The notes under the pieces are model-generated. The model ran no database searches and was not told the DNA's origin. It saw only the letters and a list, made by a program, of their open reading frames with translations. From Strigops habroptila (Eukaryota; Chordata; Aves; Psittaciformes; Psittacidae): a stretch of DNA of 64,000 bases. Position 1 is the first letter of the stretch. The number at the start of each line of letters is the position of its first letter. Of this stretch, positions 58,901-64,000 are shown piece by piece. The stretch covers positions 12,548,354 to 12,612,353 of the forward strand of contig NC_044289.2 in NCBI RefSeq assembly GCF_004027225.2, in the 5' to 3' direction. The position numbers were made by a program, and so were the translations under genes.

Positions 58901-61900
58901 ACAGAGTAGCAAGATGATGTTTATCAGACAAATTGGTTGGCTTAAATGGATTTAGTGAAAGACTACTTAATGTTTTTAGCCTGCTGTGTCTTTCAGGGTG
59001 TTTTCATATCAATTTATAGCCACAGCAGAAAGAACAAGACTGCAGATAGAAAGACTAAGCCCCTAGCATTCGGTCTGTGAGCAGTGCCTCTGCTGTTCAG
59101 TGGATGTACAGGAGGAACATTAACAGGTGGAGTTCTTTGCCTTGTATCTACAAGGAGATCAAGTTCAGGGAGAACAAGATAGGCTGAATCTTTCTATTCA
59201 TGTCACCAACTGTTACCCTGTGCCACAATAACTAGCAAGAGGACTGTCCTTATTGTGGAAGCAGTGGGCAGATTGCCATGTTTTCTGATACCTTCTGTGA
59301 CGCCTGGAGAACTAAAATTAGCTTCAGCCAGGAGATTGGATTCCTTCTGTGGTGACATGTCTATATAAAGTTAACTGCTGGCTTAGATGGTTCTGTGTTT
59401 TGATGTCCTAGTAAGAACTTTACTTGAAGGAAGCTGCATTTACGTACTCGTACCATGTGGCTCGAGCTGAGACAACATTAATGAATGTGTCCCTTGCAGA
59501 TGTCTGCAGGGAGCTACTTTGCTTTCCACTTGCACCTTAAATTTCATGAAACCTCCTGGTTTAAAATGTTACACTTGAGCAAATAGTCCTGTAATCACCA
59601 CAAACTGCTCAAAACTGTGAGGCTGAGTTCCAGGCCATTAAGGTACTGCTTTGCAGTCATCAGTAGGTAGAAGATACATGTGGACAAAAAAACACATGTC
59701 AGGAAGATGACAGCAATGACTGTAGCTCAGAATATTTTGCACATGCAAATGTGCCATGAATGGCTGACCCATGGTTTGGTTCTTCCTTGGAGTCCTGCCT
59801 GTTCTGGGATTTTGTGACACGGTTGAAACTGAGCAGGAGGCATAGTCTGTGCCTTACAGTTTGAAGTGCTGCATGTAGCTTATGCATGCGATGGGTGCTG
59901 CTAATGGAAAATGTTCACAAGTTCAGGTGTGAGGGTGGGTGAGTACCCAGTGGAGTGGGAGCACAGACAGGAGGTGGTGAACCAGATACTCCAGTGAGTA
60001 ACGTCTCTCTTTGCTTTTGCCGTAGTTCTGGTCCAAAATTCAACAGTGCCATCAGAGGGAAGATTGGTCTGCCTCACAGCATCAAATTAAGGTTGCTAAG
60101 TTTTCTCTACTTTCTATTGCATCTGCTTAAAATCAGACTGATGTATTTGAAGGTTTTCTAATAATCTTGTTGATCTTTCTTCATAGCAGACGGCGCTCCA
60201 GAAGCAAAAGTCCCTTCAGAAAAGACAAGAGCCCTGTTAGGTAGGAATTTTTACTCATGTTTGTGGTGGGGTTTGGTTTGGTTTTTCAATTGAAGTTGGA
60301 AAAATCATGGTGAAATAATGCATGACTACTTGCTCTCCAGCTTATACTCACAAGTAATGCTGGATTTCATTCAGATAGCCCCTGGGAGGAGAGCATTGAA
60401 AAGATGTTTTCTCCCCATGTCAAACTCTCCTCCCCCAGTAACAGTGCACACTTGTAAATAATATCAGTTTGCAAAACATGTCTTGCTTTGCTTTTTGTGT
60501 TTCTGTATTCTTGAGCTTTTTCTTGTTAATTGTGATTTAAATTAACTTCTGCTAAATCATACTGCATAATCTTAAGTACAGAATGGAAAAGTACTGCACA
60601 AATGCTTCTTTTTTCTATCCAGTATGTAGTGATGTTATTTGTAGAGCAGCCAAGTATCTTTGAAATCCAGGAGGTGCTTATCCATTCTTAGGCTTCTCAT
60701 TTAAGGGAATTGGATTTAGATTGCTGCTAATGAGATTATTCTCTTAAACTAATGCAGTTAAATTTAACCAATTTTGCTTTGTTTCATTTTAATTATTAAC
60801 AAACTCTTCCTTAGATAATTTAGTTTAAACTTCTCTTGTGTATATTCTCAGTATTTTAATATTTATAAAAATATAAGTACGTGCTACATGACTGGAAACA
60901 CAATGCAGGCTCCAACATTTCCTTTGTTTTCCTGTCCTTTCATCTCCTCTTTCTGACTGCAAGCTCCCTAGTGGTCTGTTACCTCATCTGGATAGTAGCA
61001 GAATGGCACCTCTGTTTACTTGGGGCTTCTCTACTTAATATATATTTTTCCAGTCATATTTAGTGCTTACAGTTGAAACATGCTTAATTGTGTAAATGAC
61101 ATAAGTATTACAGTAATACCAGGCATTCCCTTCAGTTCTTGACTCTGCCCTTTTTTAATAGGGCAGGAATTTTTTGCCCCACCAGACTTTAAAGTACTGG
61201 TTATTTAAAGTTTCATACATGGTCCAGAGATGAGTTAACTTAATGCATATTACTTTTTAACTGAACTTTCCTCTTTCCAGAGAACCTATTGATAATCTTA
61301 CCCCTGAGGAGAGGGATGCTCGCACAGTATTCTGCATGCAGCTGGCTGCAAGAATTCGACCGAGAGACCTGGAAGAATTTTTCTCTACAGTAGGGAAGGT
61401 AATTAATAGGGAGGTTAAAATGATTCCAGATGCTTCCAAAAGGTGTCCTAGTACAGGAGTAATATTCTACAGAATTTTAAGCAAGTGGCTTTCTGGAGCT
61501 TCCTGTACAGGATAAAGGGGGAACCGATGATGAGCAACTAATTCTTAAAGGCTCTGAACATGAAAATGTAGTTTAACAGGAGTTCATTGCTCAGCATGTG
61601 ATGCACACCAGGGCCATGCAATTCTGATTCAAACAGCTTCATTTTCCAGATGTTTCATTCTTTTACAGATAGTTCTGCCAATTTTACTGTCATTTAAAAA
61701 CTTGTTTAACTTTTAATTTTGAAAAACTTGATTTGTTCCATCAGCTGTAAGGTTCTGGCTTAGTGTTACAGTGCTGCAAGTATTCTCCTGGCCTTTTTCC
61801 TGTAGCATACTACGTTTGACTTGCAATAGCAGCTTCTAATGCTAGCTTGCCTCTGGAATGTGTTTAAGATAGCTTTATGCTACTCTAGATTTGCAGCATA

Positions 61901-62836
61901 ATTACAAAACCATGGACGTGGCAAATAATCAGTTATTAATTCCTTACTGGAAAAATGGACTGCATCAGGTTCTTTAACAGGGTTTCTGTTCTTGCCTTTC
62001 AGGTTCGGGATGTGCGAATGATTTCAGATAGGAATTCCAGGCGTTCAAAGGGAATTGCTTATGTTGAATTCGTTGATGTTAGTTCAGTGCCACTGGCAAT
62101 AGGACTAACTGGACAGAGAGTCTTGGGTGTACCAATCATAGTACAAGCATCACAGGTAAGGAGTTGTAAACGTCGTTTTTATTCATGTTGAGCAGTGCCT
62201 CTTTTATCTTGTAGGAAGACTTTACTGTTGGCAAATTTGGTTACTGTTGAATGTTTGGAAAACTTTACCCAGAATGATTATTTAAGCTAATGATAAATGG
62301 ACTTTTGTTTCCCATAGTTGACAGGCAACTTAAAGCAATTCAAAGTGATATAAATGCATTTTGAAACTACAGAAGTTAAGAAGACAGTAACACTGAAACT
62401 GTAATAGTGTTCAGAATTGTAGTGGATATTTGTATGCTTTCCAGCATATGTAAAAACCAGATTGTTAATTTACTAGGTAGAAGCCAGAATTCTGCATGAA
62501 GTTGTTCAATTTGAAGGCTTTTGGAAGTTGTGTCTCTATACCTGGTCATGGGCTTGGATTTTGTAGGTTTTAAAGTCCAGTGGATAGCATGCAGATTATA
62601 AACCAGCTTGTATGTTTTGGTGTATCTGGTAGATGTGTACTGCTTATGTTAAGGGAATTTGATTAAATTCTTACAGAAGGTTTTTCTTTTTTCCTTAGGC
62701 AGAGAAAAACAGAGCAGCAGCAATGGCAAACAATCTGCAGAAGGGCAGTGCTGGTCCTATGAGGCTCTATGTGGGGTCATTACACTTCAACATAACTGAA
62801 GATATGCTGCGAGGAATTTTTGAGCCATTTGGCAGG
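49948..62836 (+). CDS. RBM39: RBM39 (CAPER/HCC1) splicing factor, 5' part (coding exons 2-9; 3' part outside window)
   Basis: Join of 49948-49998, 51862-51911, 54441-54635, 60026-60091, 60187-60240, 61281-61398, 62003-62155 and 62699-62836: 825 bases, residues 1-275, open at the right. All junctions have GT-AG sites and phases fit. The protein starts MADDIDIEAMLEAPYKK, then an RS-rich region (about residues 34-98), a linker, RRM1 (about 153-230, RNP2 VFCMQL and RNP1 KGIAYVEF) and the start of RRM2 (RNP2 LYVGSL). This is near-identical to human RBM39 and has the same residue numbering up to 275. RBM39 is a U2AF65-related nuclear splicing factor and a coactivator for AP-1 and oestrogen receptors; those roles are family knowledge. 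The rest of RRM2 and the C-terminal UHM lie outside the window. Confidence 0.97.
50337..50456. repeat. A/C-rich low-complexity tract
   Basis: Runs of A with CC and CCC interruptions (aaccaaaac and similar). A 60-codon Lys/Thr/Pro-rich open frame here is an artefact. Confidence 0.75.
51337..51447 (+). other. RBM39: Candidate poison (stop-containing) cassette exon of RBM39
   Basis: A good acceptor (ccctgtttgcttcag, AG at 51335-51336) opens a stretch unlike the AT-rich intron around it. Spliced after exon 2 in phase 0, it stays open for 36 codons (starts GEMCDRGDIKLLQPF) and then hits TAG at 51445-51447. The region is balanced in base composition and rich in GAA/GAAG/CGAAG-type purine motifs as in enhancer-dependent exons. 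The donor is uncertain: GT at 51449-51450 (agc/gtagcc) and at 51483-51484 (cttg/gtactg) are candidates. RBM39 is known, from memory, to limit its own level through an exon in this intron (exon 2b), which this fits. Confidence 0.6.
51862..51911 (+). CDS. RBM39: RBM39 exon 3
   Basis: Acceptor CTGCTTAG (ends 51861), 50 bases, donor AAGAA/GTGAGT. Encodes DENKLSSANGHEERSK plus two bases of a Lys codon; identical in outline to human RBM39. Confidence 0.94.
51912..54440 (+). other. RBM39 intron 3
   Basis: About 2.5 kb of AT-rich sequence with no recognised gene, RNA or transposon. Confidence 0.75.
54441..54635 (+). CDS. RBM39: RBM39 exon 4: RS domain
   Basis: Acceptor TCTTTCTCAG (ends 54440); donor CCCTA/GTAGGT, so the exon ends with TA, which joins T of the next exon to make tyrosine. 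195 bases encode alternating Arg/Ser, Lys/Arg and Glu/Arg repeats (KKSKSRSRSH, SRDRERKKS, RSRSRDRRFRGRYRSP). RS domains mediate contacts with other SR proteins and are phosphorylated by SRPK/CLK kinases. The exon is also open in a second plus frame and on minus; this comes from its purine bias. Confidence 0.96.
54636..60025 (+). other. RBM39 intron 4 (about 5.4 kb)
   Basis: The longest RBM39 intron in the window. Contains a short CR1 fragment (55727-55832). No RNA gene or exon recognised, although long introns in RS-domain genes often retain regulatory exons. Confidence 0.75.
55727..55832 (-). mobile_element. CR1 LINE 3' terminal fragment
   Basis: Read on plus it begins ataatcacagaatggttttg, then gttggaagggaccttaaagt, tcatctagttcaaacctgcc and ggcaggggcaccttccacta: the CR1 3' end in antisense. 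About 105 bases. It lies antisense to RBM39. Confidence 0.85.
60026..60091 (+). CDS. RBM39: RBM39 exon 5
   Basis: Acceptor TTTTGCCGTAG (ends 60025); donor AAG/GTTGCT (GT at 60092-60093), a weaker match than the others. Encodes SGPKFNSAIRGKIGLPHSIK and L, matching human residues around 100-120. The last two bases (AG) start a Ser or Arg codon completed by exon 6. Confidence 0.93.
60187..60240 (+). CDS. RBM39: RBM39 exon 6 with a NAGNAG acceptor
   Basis: Preceded by tcatagcag: AG at 60185-60186 and again at 60188-60189. The first gives AG+C = Ser (KLSRRRSRS, as in the human sequence); the second drops three bases and gives AG+A = Arg (KLRRRSRS). 54 bases in the long form, donor GTTAG/GTAGGA. 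Encodes RRRSRSKSPFRKDKSPV, a second short RS segment. The intron before it is only 95 bases. Confidence 0.93.
   Translation, partial: QTALQKQKSLQKRQEPC
60241..61280 (+). other. RBM39 intron 6
   Basis: About 1.0 kb, AT-rich; no repeat or RNA recognised. Confidence 0.75.
61281..61398 (+). CDS. RBM39: RBM39 exon 7: start of RRM1
   Basis: Acceptor CTCTTTCCAG, donor GGGAAG/GTAATT. Encodes EPIDNLTPEERDARTVFCMQ and LAARIRPRDLEEFFSTVGK; VFCMQL is the RNP2 strand of RRM1 and RDLEEFFSTVG its first helix. Confidence 0.96.
61399..62002 (+). other. RBM39 intron 7
   Basis: About 0.6 kb, no feature seen beyond splice sites. Confidence 0.75.
62003..62155 (+). CDS. RBM39: RBM39 exon 8: rest of RRM1
   Basis: Acceptor TTGCCTTTCAG, donor ACAG/GTAAGG. 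51 codons; contains SKGIAYVEF, the RNP1 strand, and ends VPIIVQASQ. Matches human RBM39 closely. Confidence 0.96.
62156..62698 (+). other. RBM39 intron 8
   Basis: About 0.5 kb with a strong polypyrimidine tract (tttttcttttttccttag) at its end. No other feature seen. Confidence 0.75.
62699..62836 (+). CDS. RBM39: RBM39 exon 9: linker and start of RRM2
   Basis: Acceptor TTTTCCTTAG, donor GGCAGG/GTAAAT. Encodes AEKNRAAAMANNLQKG and then RRM2 with RNP2 LYVGSL and helix DMLRGIFEPFGR (residues 265-275). By phase count Gly268, Glu271 and Pro272 fall exactly at the human positions, which matter for drug-induced binding to DCAF15. Confidence 0.95.
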
Positions 62837-64000
62837 GTAAATTTTCATTTGTTAGTTTATCTTAAAAACCCAGAAGAGTTGTAGAGTACTTGCAGCTTCT
62901 GGAAAGAATTCAGCTTCACACCTGCAAAACATTTGTTGCTTGTTCCTGCTCTTCTGTTCCTGTGCATCCACAAAGCTTTAAATACATAGTTAGTATTGGA
63001 GGAGAGAACCTTGATGTGTAATGTGCTCCACTGATTTTTGAATGGGAGGTTTTATGAAGGAGAGCTGAGAATTCAATGAGTACCTAAAATTACAAAGCAA
63101 AAAGCCCTACAAATAAATTCCTACATTATATCCTGCTGCTGCAGCTTGTAAATATCTTCCCCTGACATGATTTTGAAGGGGGGGGCCCATTTCACAGCTT
63201 AAAGCACAAAGCACAGGATGGGTCTGAGCTCTGTTCACTGTGAATATAGGAGTTTCATCTGTTTCTGAGGATTTTTGCTCAAGTTTTAGCTCATGTTACT
63301 AACGTGCATTGGCAGTTTGTCCCATACAGCGTGACATTGGCCCCTTTTCACTCTTTATCATTAGGGCCCATGGTAACATGTTTTTGGACAGAGAGTAGAT
63401 TGACTGTGAAGTTTCCAGTGGAGTCATAATAAACGTTACCCTGTTGTGTTAACTAAGGTATCATGAGTATATCGTTGTTAGGTAGGGAAAAAGTAATATA
63501 CTTAACATGCCGCTTGATGGAATTAAAAAAATTAGGATACATCAAGTCCATTGATGTTCCTTTCCTGCTATCTTTGGACATTAACCTTGCCTCATACATA
63601 CTGTAACAGCGCTTTTCAGATGCTTTATTCAGATTCAGGGTATGTAGCTCTTGAGTTCTGTTGTGCAGAAGCCTGGAAAATTGCAGCAGTTTATTAAATC
63701 TGAAGCCACCTGTCCTTGCTTTGTTTCCTCTCAAGGTCTAGCAGTAGGATTAATGTAGTTTAGGAGGTTGACATGTAGAGCTGTGAAAGTTTTTCCTTCT
63801 ACTGATTCCATGTACTCCAGTCTAACTCTCACTTCTCAATTCTGTGTTGCTGTCTCTTCCCAAGACCGTTTTATGGCTCATGGAAGACTTAGTAATATGT
63901 TTAAATTGAGAACTGTAATGTAAAAGTTCCCATATGCTAATAGTTATTTAAAATATGCACCTTTTTCTTAAAGCTCCTGGTCAGACTCATGCAAACTGCT
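62837..64000 (+). other. RBM39 intron 9 (partial)
   Basis: About 1.2 kb to the window edge. No exon of RRM2 is visible, so the next exon lies further right. Includes a short G run near 63178-63185. A 93-codon minus open frame at 63453-63734 has no recognisable features. Confidence 0.65.

Overview
This window looks like bird nuclear DNA. It has large intron-split genes, several truncated CR1 LINE fragments carrying the typical avian CR1 3' end, two CpG-island promoters, and coding sequence very close to vertebrate proteins. Species cannot be fixed from the sequence. All identifications are by eye and from memory of the protein families; no database search was run.

Left part (1-36700, minus strand): the 5' part of an ARHGAP39-type Rho GTPase-activating protein gene. 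Five coding exons can be placed and their phases fit end to end: exon 1 (ends 36357, start codon 36367-36365), exon 2 (13098-12700, two WW domains), exon 3 (6128-4823, long low-complexity linker with YDEP motifs), exon 4 (1421-875, first part of MyTH4) and exon 5 (380-291, a 90-base basic cassette). Together they give about 784 residues. The rest of MyTH4 and the RhoGAP domain must lie beyond the left edge. Intron 1 is about 23 kb and contains only old repeat debris (CR1 at 27975-28390, an older LINE remnant near 25720-26120).

Middle (36700-46000): intergenic DNA between two head-to-head CpG-island promoters. It holds an old CR1 fragment (about 40085-40275), a G-rich 9-bp minisatellite (43196-43609), an intact tRNA-Glu(TTC) gene directly after it (43692-43763), a short 21-bp tandem repeat (44709-44777) and a 0.7-kb CR1 copy (45306-45995) that ends at the edge of the second CpG island.

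Right part (46200-64000, plus strand): the 5' part of RBM39 (CAPER/HCC1), an SR-like splicing factor. The promoter has three perfect TCTCGCGAGA palindromes plus one imperfect copy. A non-coding exon 1 is followed by eight coding exons (2 to 9), giving residues 1-275: the RS region, all of RRM1 and the start of RRM2. The remaining exons lie beyond the right edge. Intron 2 carries a strong candidate for a stop-containing cassette (poison) exon.

The most interesting points are: (1) the ARHGAP39-type gene sits beside RBM39, whereas human ARHGAP39 is at 8q24, suggesting a second vertebrate paralogue missing from the human RBM39 locus; (2) the RBM39 intron 2 poison-exon candidate; (3) the frame-preserving basic cassette exon inside MyTH4; (4) the minisatellite-tRNA pair between the two promoters.
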